64,000 bases of DNA, taken from positions 4,712,001-4,776,000 of the forward strand of contig NZ_CP070304.1 in assembly GCF_016917355.1 (NCBI RefSeq). The letters are read 5' to 3'. The first letter of the stretch is position 1, and each line of letters opens with the position of its first letter. Positions 21,492 to 32,864 of the stretch are shown here, in pieces. The notes under the pieces are model-generated. The model was not told where the DNA came from, ran no database searches, and saw nothing but the letters and a program-made list of their open reading frames with translations. The translations under genes were made by a program, and so were the position numbers. The stretch is from Glaciimonas sp. PAMC28666. GTDB lineage: Bacteria > Pseudomonadota > Gammaproteobacteria > Burkholderiales > Burkholderiaceae_D.

Positions 21492-22123
21492 GGCAGCACT
21501 CCCATCAGGTAGACAAAGGTGAAGACGCCGATCCAGACAACGTCAAGAAAATGCCAAAACATGGAGAGACACATCAACCGACGGTTGTTTTCTGGTGTAA
21601 GGCCATGGCGACGCACCTGAAACATCAGTGTCGCCAGCCATACAATGCCGAAACTCACGTGCAGACCATGTGTCGCTACCAGGGCGAAGAAAGACGTCAG
21701 GAAACCACTGCGTTGCGGTCCCGCTCCGTCATGAATCAAATGGATAAATTCATAGAGTTCAAAGCCGATGAAACAAGCACCCAGCAGGCCAGTAATCGCC
21801 AACCAGATCATCGTAGCGCGCACCCGTTTGCGCTGCATTTCCAGCATCGCAAAACCATACGTAATCGACGAGAACAACAGCAATGCCGTATTCAACGCCA
21901 CCAATGGAAGGTCGAACAGTTCGGCACCGGTGGGGCCACCGGCATAGTTACGTCCCAGTACGGCATAGGTCGCAAACAATGCGGCGAACACCAGACAGTC
22001 GCTCATCAGATAGAGCCAAAATCCCAGTAGTGTGCCGTTTTCCGGGTGATGCTCGGTCACGTAAAAATGCGAGCTGGGGACAGCGCCTGCAGCGCTAGCG
22101 GTTGACGTAGAAAGTTCAGACAT
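21488..22123 (-). CDS. cyoC: Cytochrome o ubiquinol oxidase subunit III
   Basis: 211 residues with five transmembrane helices, family COX3. [10 protein letters not shown]-type segment ([19 protein letters not shown]), [10 protein letters not shown] and the ending [20 protein letters not shown] are conserved in CyoC. ATG at 22123 overlaps the cyoB stop by 8 bases. Part of the quinol oxidase that reduces O2 to water and pumps protons. Confidence 0.95.
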   Translation of the reverse strand: MSELSTSTASAAGAVPSSHFYVTEHHPENGTLLGFWLYLMSDCLVFAALFATYAVLGRNYAGGPTGAELFDLPLVALNTALLLFSSITYGFAMLEMQRKRVRATMIWLAITGLLGACFIGFELYEFIHLIHDGAGPQRSGFLTSFFALVATHGLHVSFGIVWLATLMFQVRRHGLTPENNRRLMCLSMFWHFLDVVWIGVFTFVYLMGVLP

Positions 22124-24119
22124 GGCTACCCAGCAGTCGTGTGCGCGCATCTTCCACGCGGACGACTTCGTCCACCGGAATGAAATAATCGCGGTTGTAA
22201 TTGAAAGTATGAACAATGACCGCAGCTAGCATCGCTACGAAGCCGACCCCAGCCAGCAACCACATGTGCCAGATCACGGCAAAACCGACCACTGCGCTGA
22301 GAGCCGCAATGATAAATCCGGCGCTGGTGTTCTTCGGCATGTGGATCGCGACAAAGCCCTCTTTTGGTCGCTCGAAATTTTCGCTTTTCATATGTGTCCA
22401 GGCGTCATTATCGTGAACCCGCGGTGTGAATGCGAAGTTGTAGTCCGGCGGCGGTGAAGACGTCGACCACTCCAGCGTGCGGCCACCCCAAGGATCGCCA
22501 GTAGTATCGCGCAATGATTCACGACGACGGTAGCTCACAACCAATTGCACAATGAATGACCCGATGCCCAGTGCGATCAGGACCGCACCAAACGCGGCAA
22601 TCTGGAACCAGATTTGCAATGACGGATCTTCAAAGCGGCTCAAACGTCGTGTGACACCCATCAGCCCGAGTACGTAAAGTGGCATGAAGGCAAAGTAGAA
22701 GCCGATCGTCCAGAACCAGAAGCTGCACTTGCCCCAGAAGTCATCGAGCTTGTAGCCAAATGCTTTCGGGAACCAGTAGTTAATACCGGCAAACATGCCG
22801 AACAGTACGCCACCGATAATCACATTATGAAAATGCGCAATCAGGAACAGACTGTTATGCAACACGAAGTCGGCTGGTGGAACCGCCAGCAGCACGCCGG
22901 TCATACCACCGATAACGAAAGTGATCATAAAGCCCATGGTCCAGAGCATTGGCACTTCAAAGCGAATCCGACCGCGATACATGGTGAATAACCAGTTGAA
23001 AATCTTTGCTCCGGTCGGAATCGAGATAATCATCGTCGTAATACCGAAGAATGAATTGACGCTCGCTCCTGAACCCATGGTGAAAAAGTGATGTAGCCAG
23101 ACCAGATAGGACAAGATCGTAATCACCACGGTAGCGTAGACCATCGAGGTATAACCAAACAACCGCTTGCTACTAAAAGTAGCGACGACTTCCGAAAACA
23201 CACCGAACGCAGGCAAAATCAGAATGTATACCTCAGGATGGCCCCAGATCCAGATCAGGTTGACGTACATCATGGCGTTGCCGCCCATGTCGTTGGTGAA
23301 AAAATTGGTTCCGACCGTGCGATCCAGCGCCAGCATGCCCAGAACAGCGGTGAGAATAGGAAAGGCGGCGACAATCAGTACGTTGGTGCACAATGCTGTC
23401 CACGTGAAAATCGGCATTCTCATCATGTTCATGCCCGGCGCACGCATCTTGACGATGGTTGCCAGCAAGTTGATACCGGACAGCAAGGTTCCCACCCCGG
23501 CAATCTGTAATGACCAGATGTAATAGTCGACCCCCACATCCGGACTCGCCAATATGCCTGACAACGGCGGATACGCTAACCATCCCGTACGTGCAAACTC
23601 ACCGATGAATAAAGACACCATGCACAACACGCCACCGAAAGCGGTCATCCAGAAGCTGAAATTGTTCAGGAATGGGAAAGCAACGTCACGGGCGCCAATT
23701 TGTAGCGGCACCACATAGTTCATCAAACCGGTTACCAACGGCATGGCAACGAAAAAGATCATGATGACGCCATGCGCCGTAAAAATCTGGTCGTAATGAT
23801 GGGGGGGGAGAAAGCCGTCCCCGCCGCCGAAGGCAAACGCTTGTTGCGCCCGCATCATCAAGGCGTCGGTGAAGCCACGCAGCAGCATAATTAAACCAAG
23901 GACTATATACATGACACCGATGCGTTTGTGATCGATGCTGGTAAACCAGTCGCGCCACAAAGTTCCCCATAGACGGAAATAGGTTATCGCAGCAAACACT
24001 GCCAGTCCGCCAACACCGACCATAATGAAAGTGGCAAGCAGAATAGGTTCGTGATAGGGAATGGCGTCCCAGGTGAGACGGCCGAAGATAAGCTTCGTCA
24101 GATTAATGTGGTCTAGCAT
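22116..24119 (-). CDS. cyoB: Cytochrome o ubiquinol oxidase subunit I
   Basis: 667 residues, the catalytic haem-copper subunit. [14 protein letters not shown] carries a low-spin haem His, and [22 protein letters not shown] carries the CuB His and the His-Tyr crosslink pair. HHFFTMG follows with two further CuB ligands, and [18 protein letters not shown] has the haem ligands. Length fits CyoB (about 660). It is 90 bases downstream of cyoA. Confidence 0.97.
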   Translation of the reverse strand: MLDHINLTKLIFGRLTWDAIPYHEPILLATFIMVGVGGLAVFAAITYFRLWGTLWRDWFTSIDHKRIGVMYIVLGLIMLLRGFTDALMMRAQQAFAFGGGDGFLPPHHYDQIFTAHGVIMIFFVAMPLVTGLMNYVVPLQIGARDVAFPFLNNFSFWMTAFGGVLCMVSLFIGEFARTGWLAYPPLSGILASPDVGVDYYIWSLQIAGVGTLLSGINLLATIVKMRAPGMNMMRMPIFTWTALCTNVLIVAAFPILTAVLGMLALDRTVGTNFFTNDMGGNAMMYVNLIWIWGHPEVYILILPAFGVFSEVVATFSSKRLFGYTSMVYATVVITILSYLVWLHHFFTMGSGASVNSFFGITTMIISIPTGAKIFNWLFTMYRGRIRFEVPMLWTMGFMITFVIGGMTGVLLAVPPADFVLHNSLFLIAHFHNVIIGGVLFGMFAGINYWFPKAFGYKLDDFWGKCSFWFWTIGFYFAFMPLYVLGLMGVTRRLSRFEDPSLQIWFQIAAFGAVLIALGIGSFIVQLVVSYRRRESLRDTTGDPWGGRTLEWSTSSPPPDYNFAFTPRVHDNDAWTHMKSENFERPKEGFVAIHMPKNTSAGFIIAALSAVVGFAVIWHMWLLAGVGFVAMLAAVIVHTFNYNRDYFIPVDEVVRVEDARTRLLGSHV

Positions 24120-24209
24120 CGTTACTTTCCGAGGAAAAAGAGGAACGCGGCGCTTGCTGCTGTGCCGTTGTCTGCAGGGCGGCGCGCTACACAGCCCTCT
24201 TGTAGGGAT

Positions 24210-25133
24210 TTACTCATGAGGGGCATCCATCTTCATTCCAGTCGCCATCATCTTGTCCATACACAACTGGTTCGGCTCAACGCACCGATTCACGATTGCA
24301 TGATAAAGGTCAGCATCGACCGTGCCGTAATGACGCACTGGATCTCTTTGACTAGGTTTTTCGAGTTGCAAATAGTCGACACGCTTTAACGTATCGCCGC
24401 TTGTTTTAGCTGATTGCACCCATTTATCAAAATTATCCTGAGTCATGCCATGAAACTTGAAACGCATGTCCGAGAAGCCTGCGCCGCTATAATTTGCGGA
24501 GAATCCCTCGAACTCGCCGGGCTTGTTAATCACAGCATTAAGCGATGTCTGCATGCCGGGCATCGCATAAATTTGACCAGCGAGTGCAGGAATGAAAAAT
24601 GAATTCATCACTGAAGACGCGGTGATTTTGAAGTGAATCGGGACATCGACAGGCGCCGCTAATTCATTGACGGTGGCAATGCCTTGTTCTGGATAAATGA
24701 ACAACCATTTCCAATCGAGTGCCACCACTTCAACCGTTAGCGTCCTGGTCTCTGCGGGAATCGGGCGCGTGGCATCCAGGCGGGTTAGTTTTCTGTATGG
24801 GTCCAGCGTATGGGTGCTGATCCAGGTCAACAAGCCAAGCGCGATAATGATGAGCAGCGGTGCTCCCCAAATCACCAGTTCAAGCTGCGTCGAGTGGTCC
24901 CAATCCGGTTCGTAGGCCGCTTTGGTGTTATTTTTACGATAGCGCCATGCAAACAATATCGTGAGCGCAATCACCGGTACGATGATTAACAGCATCAACA
25001 ATGTTGAGACGACGATAAGGTGGCCTTGCTGATTGGCTATATCCCCCGATGGGTTCATTAGCACCGTATTGCAGCCGGCCAACAAAAAGGCGGGTAAGAG
25101 TATCCATCCGCGACGAGCAATTAGAGAAACCAT
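24210..25133 (-). CDS. cyoA: Cytochrome o ubiquinol oxidase subunit II (lipoprotein)
   Basis: 307 residues. A signal peptide ends in the lipobox LLAGC, followed by two transmembrane helices and a cupredoxin-like periplasmic domain (VVALDWKWLFIYPEQGIATVNEL). The CuA ligands are missing, as expected for a quinol oxidase. The end is unusual: residues after about 245 extend with a Cys- and Met-containing tail. ATG at 25133 is chosen; a TTG 27 bases upstream is an alternative. First gene of cyoABCD-surf1-regBA; cyoE is not in the operon. Confidence 0.94.
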   Translation of the reverse strand: MVSLIARRGWILLPAFLLAGCNTVLMNPSGDIANQQGHLIVVSTLLMLLIIVPVIALTILFAWRYRKNNTKAAYEPDWDHSTQLELVIWGAPLLIIIALGLLTWISTHTLDPYRKLTRLDATRPIPAETRTLTVEVVALDWKWLFIYPEQGIATVNELAAPVDVPIHFKITASSVMNSFFIPALAGQIYAMPGMQTSLNAVINKPGEFEGFSANYSGAGFSDMRFKFHGMTQDNFDKWVQSAKTSGDTLKRVDYLQLEKPSQRDPVRHYGTVDADLYHAIVNRCVEPNQLCMDKMMATGMKMDAPHE

Positions 25134-25276
25134 GCAGGAATATTCCAGTCGAAGCAACAAAATATGATAATGTACCTCTAGCGGTATGCCTTGGCAATTG
25201 GACGTTTTGTCCTACCCTCGCTAGCGACATTAGGGTTGGTCCCGTTCAATACCGAAACCTAATTTGAGAACTAATC

Positions 25277-26626
25277 ATGACCAGCATTCACATCCATAAT
25301 AGCGAACTTCCAGCCGATTTTAATCTAGATTCGACGCGTTCTGATGTTCACCACAAGAAATCCGATCACACCCAGATCGCGCCGGGTGAGATTGCCATTG
25401 GCGTGGTCATTGGCCGCGCTTCGGAATACTTTGACTTTTTTGTCTACGCCATGGCGTCGGTTCTGGTGTTTCCGTCGGTTTTCTTCCCATTCGAATCCCG
25501 ACTGGAAGGAACGTTGTATGCCTTCGTCATATTTTCGTTTGCCTTCCTTGCGCGACCGTTTGGCACCATTGCTTTCATGGCGATCCAGCGCAAGTTCGGG
25601 CGCGAGGTAAAGCTCACAGCCGCACTCTTTATGCTAGGAATTTCGACTGCCGGCATCGCTTTCCTTCCTGCATACGAACATTTGGGTTTTGCCTCGATCG
25701 TCATATTGTCTCTGTTGCGTATCGGACAAGGCATTGCTGTCGGCGGCTCATGGGATGGCCTACCCTCCTTGCTGGCGCTTAACGCCCCGCAGAATCGACG
25801 CGGCTGGTACGCCATGCTTGGTCAATTAGGCGCTCCGGTGGGATTCATGATTGCTGGCAGCCTGTTTGCCTACATGTTATCGAACCTGACTACCGACGAT
25901 TTTCTTGATTGGGGCTGGCGTTATCCTTTCTATGTCGCGTTTGCTATTAACGTTGTGGCACTTTTTGCGCGCTTGCGCCTGGTTTCTACCAACGAATACG
26001 CCCGTTTGCTCGACGAACGCGAATTGGAGCCGACCAATGCTATTGAGATGACCAAATCACAGGGACGCAATCTGATCATTGGTGCGTTAGCGGCGTTGGC
26101 CAGTTATGCTTTGTTCCACTTGGTCACCGTGTTTCCACTCAGCTGGATTACATTATATTCATTGCGTTCGACCAGTGAGTTTTTGGTGATTCAGGTAATC
26201 GGTGCAGGCCTCATGGCGTTAGGGGTGATTGCTTCCGGACTAATTGCTGATCGCTTAGGCCGTCGGACCACGCTCGGAGGCTGCGCAATATTGATTGCGG
26301 TGCTCAGCGGGTTTATTCCGACGTTAATGAACGGCGGCGAACTTGGACAGAACATCTTCATCCTGATCGGCTTTAGTTTGTTGGGCTTGTCTTACGGTCA
26401 AGCCGCAGGGGCCGTAACCTCCAATTTTCTTCCCAAATATCGCTATACCGGTGCGGCCCTGACATCGGATCTGTCATGGCTGGTAGGCGCAGGGTTCGCC
26501 CCATTGGTGGCGCTTGGACTATCCGCCCATTTTGGCCTCGCCTATGTCAGTTTTTACCTGTTATCGGGTGCCGCGTGTTCATTGGCAGCCTTGAGCCTCA
26601 ATCGGGCTTTAGAGATTCGGGATTAA
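25277..26626 (+). CDS. MFS transporter, metabolite:H+ symporter (MHS) family
   Basis: 449 residues with 12 helices. ASEYFDFFVYAMASVLVFPSVFFP in helix 1 and RPFGTIAFMAIQRKFGR match the MHS family (TC 2.A.1.6), which carries organic acids and osmolytes. It is divergent from cyoA with 143 bases between the starts. Substrate cannot be told. Confidence 0.87.
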   Translation: MTSIHIHNSELPADFNLDSTRSDVHHKKSDHTQIAPGEIAIGVVIGRASEYFDFFVYAMASVLVFPSVFFPFESRLEGTLYAFVIFSFAFLARPFGTIAFMAIQRKFGREVKLTAALFMLGISTAGIAFLPAYEHLGFASIVILSLLRIGQGIAVGGSWDGLPSLLALNAPQNRRGWYAMLGQLGAPVGFMIAGSLFAYMLSNLTTDDFLDWGWRYPFYVAFAINVVALFARLRLVSTNEYARLLDERELEPTNAIEMTKSQGRNLIIGALAALASYALFHLVTVFPLSWITLYSLRSTSEFLVIQVIGAGLMALGVIASGLIADRLGRRTTLGGCAILIAVLSGFIPTLMNGGELGQNIFILIGFSLLGLSYGQAAGAVTSNFLPKYRYTGAALTSDLSWLVGAGFAPLVALGLSAHFGLAYVSFYLLSGAACSLAALSLNRALEIRD

Positions 26627-26735
26627 TAGACAACTGGCTACCTAAGGCTCTGATCTTGAAGCAATTTAGCTGGAATAGTTAGTCGCGTTATAAGCAAAAA
26701 TTTCAAGCACGCCACTGTTGTTGTTCGATCTAATG

Positions 26736-26770
26736 AAATGCCGAGAATAGTCTTCTCGGCATTTTTTTTT
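26736..26770 (+). terminator. Rho-independent terminator after the MHS transporter
   Basis: Perfect stem AAATGCCGAGAA / TTCTCGGCATTT with a short loop (TAGTC), followed by a run of T to 26770. It starts 110 bases after the stop codon. Confidence 0.85.
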
Positions 26771-26820
26771 GCCAAAACTACACCTTGCAAAATCTATCAT
26801 TTCAACTAGACTTATCAAAT

Positions 26821-26849
26821 AACAATGTTGTATTAAATACAACACTGTT
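26821..26849. promoter_or_regulatory. 29-base palindrome upstream of the BON protein
   Basis: TGTTGTATT-A-AATACAACA is a perfect palindrome (26826-26844). After one mismatch AACA/TGTT extends it to 29 bases. It lies about 140 bases before the BON gene in an otherwise gene-free stretch (26771-26985). Probable operator; the protein that binds is unknown. Confidence 0.45.
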
Positions 26850-26985
26850 GGTGATTGAATAAAACTGCATTTTCACGGAACATTTGTTGATGAAATAAGT
26901 CTAGCAACAAACGCTTCACATATATTTACACTCATCACATCAGGTCTGACGTTTTTGGAATCAACTTTCAATACAGGGAGAGATC

Positions 26986-27315
26986 ATGAAAATCAAGCTG
27001 ACCGCAACCTGCCTTGCAATTGGTGTTTTGCTGGCACCGATGGCGCATTCTGCTGACGACGATGTAAGTACGCATTCAAAACCAGGACTGGTCGTTAAAG
27101 ATTCCGTTATTACCACCAAAATAAAATCCAAATTGACTGCTGAAAAGATGTCCTACGCAAAAGATATTAAAGTCGAGACGGACAGTAATGGCGTGGTGAG
27201 ATTGAGCGGGACGGTCGCTACCAGAGCGGAAATGAACCGAGCCGAATCCATCGCAAAAGATACAGACGGCGTCAACTCCGTTCGTAACTCTATCAGAGTC
27301 ACTGGAGACAACTAG
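26986..27315 (+). CDS. Periplasmic BON-domain protein (OsmY-like)
   Basis: 109 residues. A signal peptide (cleavage near MAHSA-D, residue 23) is followed by a single BON domain (about 37-107): VITTKIKSKLTAEK, VRLSGTVATRAEMNRAESIAKDTDGVNSV split around glycines. E. coli OsmY has two BON domains; this has one. BON proteins bind membranes or lipids and are often induced by osmotic or stationary-phase stress. AGGGAGAG ribosome site before the ATG. Confidence 0.88.
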   Translation: MKIKLTATCLAIGVLLAPMAHSADDDVSTHSKPGLVVKDSVITTKIKSKLTAEKMSYAKDIKVETDSNGVVRLSGTVATRAEMNRAESIAKDTDGVNSVRNSIRVTGDN

Positions 27316-27506
27316 GAGTTCGCGGGTTCAAGTAATCCTATCGACGTCGATCGGTCAAATTAAACACGTGGATGGAGGAAGAAGTGCAGCCGATGTTGGT
27401 TTCACCATCTCTATTCAGTATCCGCACAACAGGACCTGATTATCGATAACAAAAGTGTGAAAAAAGTAGCCTTATTTTGACTAATCCATCTTTACAGGGA
27501 GCGAAT

Positions 27507-27770
27507 ATGTTAACCAAACCTTTAATTATTTCGACCATGATCATTGCAACCTTGTTGGTCGGCTGCAAGAAAACAGGCGACTCATCGGCAGCGGACTCAT
27601 CCCCGGCGGCATCCATGACGGCGCCAGCAGTGGACACCACCCCGGCGACGCCGGCACCGGCCCCTGCTGATTCGACCTCGCCTTCACCTAACGCGCCTGC
27701 GATGGCACCGGGTGCAACTTCGACGCCTTCAGCCGCAAGCGATGGTACCAGCACGAATTCATCTCCTTAA
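27507..27770 (+). CDS. Small Pro/Ala/Ser/Thr-rich lipoprotein
   Basis: 87 residues. Signal sequence with lipobox LLVGC (Cys21), then a low-complexity tail dominated by Ala, Pro, Ser and Thr without a folded domain. It is probably a lipid-anchored envelope protein of unknown role. ATG at 27507 has AGGGAG 7 bases upstream. It lies 191 bases downstream of the BON gene. Confidence 0.65.
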   Translation: MLTKPLIISTMIIATLLVGCKKTGDSSAADSSPAASMTAPAVDTTPATPAPAPADSTSPSPNAPAMAPGATSTPSAASDGTSTNSSP

Positions 27771-27799
27771 GAACATGGACTAATTAGCTGCCGACAAAA

Positions 27800-27825
27800 A
27801 ATACGGATGTTTTAACGTCCGTATT
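27800..27825. terminator. Strong hairpin after the small lipoprotein
   Basis: Twelve-base-pair stem AATACGGATGTT / AACGTCCGTATT (one G-T pair) with a two-base loop. The T-rich tail lies on the minus side (A run at 27796-27801), so the canonical terminator orientation is minus although the nearby genes are plus. Confidence 0.45.
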
Positions 27826-27942
27826 GCGCACCTGAATTCCACCTGAGGGCATCTCTATTTGCACATGCATTTGTACATCATGGAATCCGGTTAGAGACAA
27901 GATGCAGTCATCGATAAATGACATTTTCAGGAGGTTGCGTTC

Positions 27943-28407
27943 ATGAAAGCGATCAATCTCATGCTAATCGTTTTAAGTCTGACGTCAACCGACATCGCAT
28001 TAGGGCAAAATCCCGCTCCAGGTGACATCCAACCGGCCGAATCGGCGCCCTCTTCTGGCGTCAACGTTCATGAGAAAAATCAGAGCGGTTACAGGTATGT
28101 CTGCGGTGGCGTGGGTTCGGATGAGTCAGCCTATCTGAAACAGATCGCTAAAAATTACGATTTAATGTCAACCTTTGCCCGTCGCGACGGCAGCTATCTC
28201 GCGGATATCAGGATTGCTATCAAGGATAAGAATGGCCAGATGCCGCTCCAATTTACCTGTTCCGGGCCGATGATGCTGATCAGTTTTCCGCGTCCCGGCA
28301 CTTATCAAATCCAGGCTGAAGTTGGTGACAGCAAGATTGTGGAAACCGTTCAGATCCCAGCAAAAGGCCAGGCCCATGCAAAGGTTTTTGAATGGCCCGC
28401 CAACTAA
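27943..28407 (+). CDS. Exported carboxypeptidase-regulatory-like domain protein
   Basis: 154 residues with a signal peptide (cleavage near ALG-QN, residue 22). The mature part carries GGVGSDESAYLKQIAKNYDL and RRDGSYLADIRIAIKD, followed by a beta-rich half ending AHAKVFEW. This pattern is found in Burkholderiales proteins annotated as carboxypeptidase-regulatory-like. Probably periplasmic; no enzyme motif is visible. AGGAGG precedes the ATG. Confidence 0.75.
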   Translation: MKAINLMLIVLSLTSTDIALGQNPAPGDIQPAESAPSSGVNVHEKNQSGYRYVCGGVGSDESAYLKQIAKNYDLMSTFARRDGSYLADIRIAIKDKNGQMPLQFTCSGPMMLISFPRPGTYQIQAEVGDSKIVETVQIPAKGQAHAKVFEWPAN

Positions 28408-28626
28408 TAGACGAAGATTTTTTGGTATGGTTTTTGAGCTGCTTTCAGTCATAAATTCAGCATGGAAAGCATCTTTACTGCCTTTTTTCTTGAGGGGCAG
28501 CGCACCACTATAGACGGGGCGCAATTTCAAACAACAAGCATCGGTAATTCCCTAGATTAACAAATGCACAGATGCAAGAAAAAACCGTCACCTGAGATGT
28601 GTGTTCCACTAATTTGTGAGGTTCGT

Positions 28627-29352
28627 ATGCCCAAAGAATTTGTCTACAAGCATAGTCCAACTGAAGCGCCGAAGGCTTCGTCCAATGTAGCGCCTGATCG
28701 GGGACGGAGAAACTTCATGCAATCGGCGATGTGGGCCGCTACGGCTGCGGCCGCACCCACAGTGATGGCGCAATCACAGAATACCGTGGAAAAAAGTCGC
28801 CCTTCCGACGCCGAATTGCTTCTAGTTCCACCGCAACCAGTAACGTTAAACATTAACGGCATGCGGCATCAATTATCACTTGAGCCACGAACCACGTTAC
28901 TCGATGCCTTGCGCGAAACAATTGGATTAACCGGCACAAAAAAAGGCTGTGACCGCGGACAATGTGGTGCGTGCACCGTGATCATCGACGGTCAACGCAT
29001 CAACTCATGCCTCTCACTGGCCGTTATGCAAGATGGCAAAGCAATTCAAACCATCGAAGGCCTGGCGCAGGGAGAAAATCTACATCCCCTGCAAGTGGCA
29101 TTCATCGATTGCGATGCGTTGCAATGCGGTTATTGCACCCCTGGACAGATATGTTCGGCAAAAGCGATGTTGGATGAATTGCGCGCCAATACTGCCAGCG
29201 CAGTAACGCCGGACGTCCGATTACTGTCGGTATCTTTTACGGACGATGAAATCCGTGAGCGTATGAGCGGCAATATTTGCCGCTGCGGCGCGTACCAGAA
29301 CATCGTCACGGCGATTCGACAAGCGATTGTTATGCCACATAGCGAGACTTAA
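28627..29352 (+). CDS. paoA: Periplasmic aldehyde oxidoreductase, [2Fe-2S] subunit
   Basis: 241 residues. A Tat signal (RGRRNFMQ, Arg27-Arg28, then hydrophobic run to VMA-QS) is followed by a ferredoxin-like [2Fe-2S] domain ([14 protein letters not shown]) and a second helical [2Fe-2S] domain ([10 protein letters not shown] and [11 protein letters not shown]). This is the PaoA/YagT type of the xanthine oxidase family, exported folded by Tat. ATG at 28627 is chosen, with GTGAGG upstream. First gene of paoABC. Confidence 0.93.
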   Translation: MPKEFVYKHSPTEAPKASSNVAPDRGRRNFMQSAMWAATAAAAPTVMAQSQNTVEKSRPSDAELLLVPPQPVTLNINGMRHQLSLEPRTTLLDALRETIGLTGTKKGCDRGQCGACTVIIDGQRINSCLSLAVMQDGKAIQTIEGLAQGENLHPLQVAFIDCDALQCGYCTPGQICSAKAMLDELRANTASAVTPDVRLLSVSFTDDEIRERMSGNICRCGAYQNIVTAIRQAIVMPHSET

Positions 29353-29366
29353 CCAGCGGAGTCCTC

Positions 29367-30374
29367 ATGCAATCTTTTTCCTACGATCGTGCGACAAATC
29401 TCGAGCAGGCTATAAAGCTGGGAGCGCAACCGGGTGCGAAGTTTATCGGTGGCGGCACCAATTTGCTGGACTTAATGAAAGGTGGCGTCGAGCGACCTCT
29501 GAAGATAGTGGATATCACGCATCTGGCGATGGCTGATATCGTGGAACTACCGGATGGTGGTGTGCGAATCGGCGCTTTGGCCCGCAACAGCGATACGGCT
29601 AATCATCCACTCATAAGACAACGCTATCCTTTGCTGACGCAGGCATTGCTATCCGGCGCTTCGCCGCAGTTACGCAATATGGCAACGATCGGAGGGAATT
29701 TAATGCAGCGTACACGCTGTTATTATTTTTACGATACCGCGTTCGATATGTGCAATAAACGCATTCCGGGTTCTGGATGCGGCGCTAAAGAAGGCCATAA
29801 TCGCATTCACGCCATCCTCGGTGCCAGTGAACAATGCATCGCAGTGAATCCGTCCGACATGAGCGTTGCGCTGGCGGCGCTGGATGCTATCGTCACTGTG
29901 CGAAGCCCGCAAGGTGAACGGCGCATCCCGTTCGATGCATTCCACCGGCTGCCCGGCAACACACCAGAGCTGGACACTACGCTAATGCCGGGTGAGTTAA
30001 TTACGGGGATCTACTTGCCGCCATCGCCGTTTGCAATGCACTCCCATTACCTAAAGATTCGCGACCGCGCTAGCTATGCATTTGCGCTGGTTTCTGTAGC
30101 AGCCGCGGTAGAACTGCGCGATGGCGTGGTACGTTCGGCTCGGCTGGCATTGGGCGGTGTGGCCCATAAACCCTGGCGTGCCATCGATGCAGAACAAGTT
30201 TTGCTCGGTCATCCTTTAGATGACAATGCGCGCGCTAACGCAGCGGCGATAGCTGTACGCGGCGCGCATGGATATTCTGAAAATAATTTCAAAATTGCGC
30301 TGGCGCAGCGCGCGATAATTCGTGCGCTGCACATAGCGGGACAGCAGGCGGGACAGCAAGGAGCGATTGTATGA
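29367..30374 (+). CDS. paoB: Periplasmic aldehyde oxidoreductase, FAD subunit
   Basis: 335 residues. FAD-binding motifs are [16 protein letters not shown] and [18 protein letters not shown]. The insertion with several cysteines ([30 protein letters not shown]) corresponds to the extra [4Fe-4S] cluster of PaoB. It is 14 bases after paoA and overlaps paoC by 4 bases. It has no signal peptide, so it is probably exported with PaoA. Confidence 0.93.
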   Translation: MQSFSYDRATNLEQAIKLGAQPGAKFIGGGTNLLDLMKGGVERPLKIVDITHLAMADIVELPDGGVRIGALARNSDTANHPLIRQRYPLLTQALLSGASPQLRNMATIGGNLMQRTRCYYFYDTAFDMCNKRIPGSGCGAKEGHNRIHAILGASEQCIAVNPSDMSVALAALDAIVTVRSPQGERRIPFDAFHRLPGNTPELDTTLMPGELITGIYLPPSPFAMHSHYLKIRDRASYAFALVSVAAAVELRDGVVRSARLALGGVAHKPWRAIDAEQVLLGHPLDDNARANAAAIAVRGAHGYSENNFKIALAQRAIIRALHIAGQQAGQQGAIV

Positions 30375-32584
30375 ATACAATAGGCCAGGCAATAAGCCGC
30401 ACTGATGGACATGCGAAAGTGACCGGCACGGCACTCTATTCTGCGGAGCACCCGTTGCCACGTATGGCCCATGCAGTGCTTGTCACCAGTACCATTGCCA
30501 GCGGCAGCATCATGTCCATTGACTCAGCGCACGCAGCCAGCATGCAAGGCGTCTTAATGATAATGACGCATGTGACAGCGCCCAAACTCCCGGCTGGCGG
30601 TAAGGGAGGTGCGGGCTCCCCGCCAGCCGGAAGAATATTAAACTTGCTGCAGGATAACCGGATTTATTACAACAATCAGCCGATTGCCGTGGTGGTTGCA
30701 GATACATTGGAACATGCCGCAGCGGCGGCGCAGCAAGTTCGGTTTACTTTCAAAAAGGAAGATGTTTTAGTCGATTTTGCGGTCGCAAAAAATAATGTTT
30801 TCTCGCCAAAAAAAGCAAAAGATGAAGCTACCGATACCAACAGAGGTGATCTCGAAGCGGGACGGCGTGGCGCCGCGGCGTTGGTCGATGCGGTCTACAG
30901 CACGCCGATGGAACATCACAATCCGATGGAACCCCATGCAACGATTGCGGCGTGGGATGGCGATCATTTAACCCTTTATGATGCCACCCAATATGTCTCT
31001 GGCGTACGAACCACCGTGTCCAAAACGCTGGGAATATCACCAGAAAACGTACGCGTTATTTGTCCCTACGTTGGCGGAGGCTTCGGTTGCAAAGGGTCGA
31101 CCTGGTCCCATGTGGTGTTGGCGGCGATGGTCGCGCGCGAAATGGGACGCCCCGTGAAGTTGTCACTCGAACGGCCTCAAATGTTTGGTCCGGTTGGACA
31201 TCGTCCCAATACCGAGCAACACTTCATGCTGGCGGCAAACACCAGCGGCAAATTCACTGCAATGCAGCACGCAGTCATCGCTTCCACCTCATTCATGGAA
31301 GACTGGCTGGAGACGGCGGCATTGACAACGCGCATGTTGTACGATTGTCCTAACCAGCAAACCAGCCATCGCTTGACGAAAATTCATACTGCGACACCTA
31401 CCTTTATGCGCGCTCCGGGCGAAGCGAGTGGCACCTTTCCGCTAGAATCTGCTATTGATGAAATGGCGTACGCGTTGCAGATAGATCCAATCAGCTTGCG
31501 ACTCCAAAACTACGCTGACAAGAATCCGGAAGATGGTAAGCCGTGGTCAAGCAAATCATTGCGCGAATGTTACCGCACCGGCGCCGAGCGCTTTGGTTGG
31601 GCCAACCGCACGCCACAGCCTCGCTCCATGCAAAAGAATGGCATGCTGGTGGGCATGGGCATGGCAACCGCAACCTACCCGGCCAATCGGAGTCAAGCTT
31701 CAGCAAGCGCGACCATTCTGGCGGATGGGTCTGCCATCGTCCGTTCGGGATCGCAGGATTTAGGCACAGGCACCTATACGATCATGACCCAGGTAGCGGC
31801 GGATGCGCTCGGCTTGCCGCTCAATAAAGTGCAATTTTTGTTGGGTGACTCTCAAATGCCGAAAGCGCCGGTGTCCGGCGGTTCGCAATCGGCCGCTAGC
31901 GTTGCACCCGCAGTAAGGGCTGCGGCGCTGGCAGCTCGCCTGCAACTTATTAATCTGGCTATTGCCGATCCGGGATCGTCGCTGTCTGGCGTGCCGCTGG
32001 AAAATATTTTGGTCGAGGACGGTTGGCTTTCATCCAGCACCGATCCAAAGAGACGAGAATCCTTTGCTGCTGTCATTGCACGTCATGGCGGTTCCCCGGT
32101 CGTGGCAACGATGGATGCAAAACCTGGTGATGAAAAAAAACAATACGCTTTTCATTCATTTGGGGCGGTATTTGTGGAAGTCCATGTTGATCCCGATCTG
32201 GGTACAACCCGGGTCGAACGCGTGGTGGCCAGTTATAGTATCGGTCAGTTACTTAATGCAAAGACGGGACATAGCCAATTGATGGGCGGTATCGTTTGGG
32301 GAATCGGGATGGCCCTGATGGAAGAAACCAATATTGATGCGCGCTTTGGTCGTGCCGTCAACGGCAATCTTGCCGAATATCATGTTCCGGTCAATGCTGA
32401 CGTACACTCTATCGAGGTCATGGTCGTGGATGAAAATGATCCCCATATTAATTCATTGGGTGCGCGAGGTATTGGAGAAATTGGGATTACCGGCGTCTGT
32501 GCGGCAATCGCCAATGCCGTTTATCACGCGACCGGCAAGCGGGTTCGTGATTTGCCGATTACTTTGGATAAGGTGATGACTTAG
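30371..32584 (+). CDS. paoC: Periplasmic aldehyde oxidoreductase, molybdenum cofactor subunit
   Basis: 737 residues of the xanthine oxidase large-subunit family. [33 protein letters not shown] and the terminal [12 protein letters not shown], which holds the catalytic Glu, are visible. The complex oxidises a range of aldehydes, probably aromatic ones, with molybdopterin cytosine dinucleotide. A PaoD-type cofactor insertion chaperone is not encoded next to it. Confidence 0.94.
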   Translation: MNTIGQAISRTDGHAKVTGTALYSAEHPLPRMAHAVLVTSTIASGSIMSIDSAHAASMQGVLMIMTHVTAPKLPAGGKGGAGSPPAGRILNLLQDNRIYYNNQPIAVVVADTLEHAAAAAQQVRFTFKKEDVLVDFAVAKNNVFSPKKAKDEATDTNRGDLEAGRRGAAALVDAVYSTPMEHHNPMEPHATIAAWDGDHLTLYDATQYVSGVRTTVSKTLGISPENVRVICPYVGGGFGCKGSTWSHVVLAAMVAREMGRPVKLSLERPQMFGPVGHRPNTEQHFMLAANTSGKFTAMQHAVIASTSFMEDWLETAALTTRMLYDCPNQQTSHRLTKIHTATPTFMRAPGEASGTFPLESAIDEMAYALQIDPISLRLQNYADKNPEDGKPWSSKSLRECYRTGAERFGWANRTPQPRSMQKNGMLVGMGMATATYPANRSQASASATILADGSAIVRSGSQDLGTGTYTIMTQVAADALGLPLNKVQFLLGDSQMPKAPVSGGSQSAASVAPAVRAAALAARLQLINLAIADPGSSLSGVPLENILVEDGWLSSSTDPKRRESFAAVIARHGGSPVVATMDAKPGDEKKQYAFHSFGAVFVEVHVDPDLGTTRVERVVASYSIGQLLNAKTGHSQLMGGIVWGIGMALMEETNIDARFGRAVNGNLAEYHVPVNADVHSIEVMVVDENDPHINSLGARGIGEIGITGVCAAIANAVYHATGKRVRDLPITLDKVMT

Positions 32585-32864
32585 GGCGAATCTGGCGTCG
32601 AAAGGCATGTTAACACAGCGCATTAGCAGAGCTGGTCATCATTTTCTTGTGCGTGATCCGATCTGTCATTGGGACGTCCTAATGACCCAAATTAGCACTG
32701 ACCTGCACCGAGATTGCGTCCTTCAACAGCGATCAAAGGTTCGCTATTGAAGGAGCGACTTTAGAATGGTCTGTACGTGATTTGCTCAGTTTACAAGCGC
32801 ATGCGCGCCCGATTCTTTAGAAATGTGCGTTAATGATTTTGGCTAAAGCTAAATGTGGCCGGCT

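Noticed and set aside
27310-27345. GGGTTCAAGTAATCC-like sequence considered as a tRNA T-arm
   Set aside because: No matching acceptor, D or anticodon stems around it.
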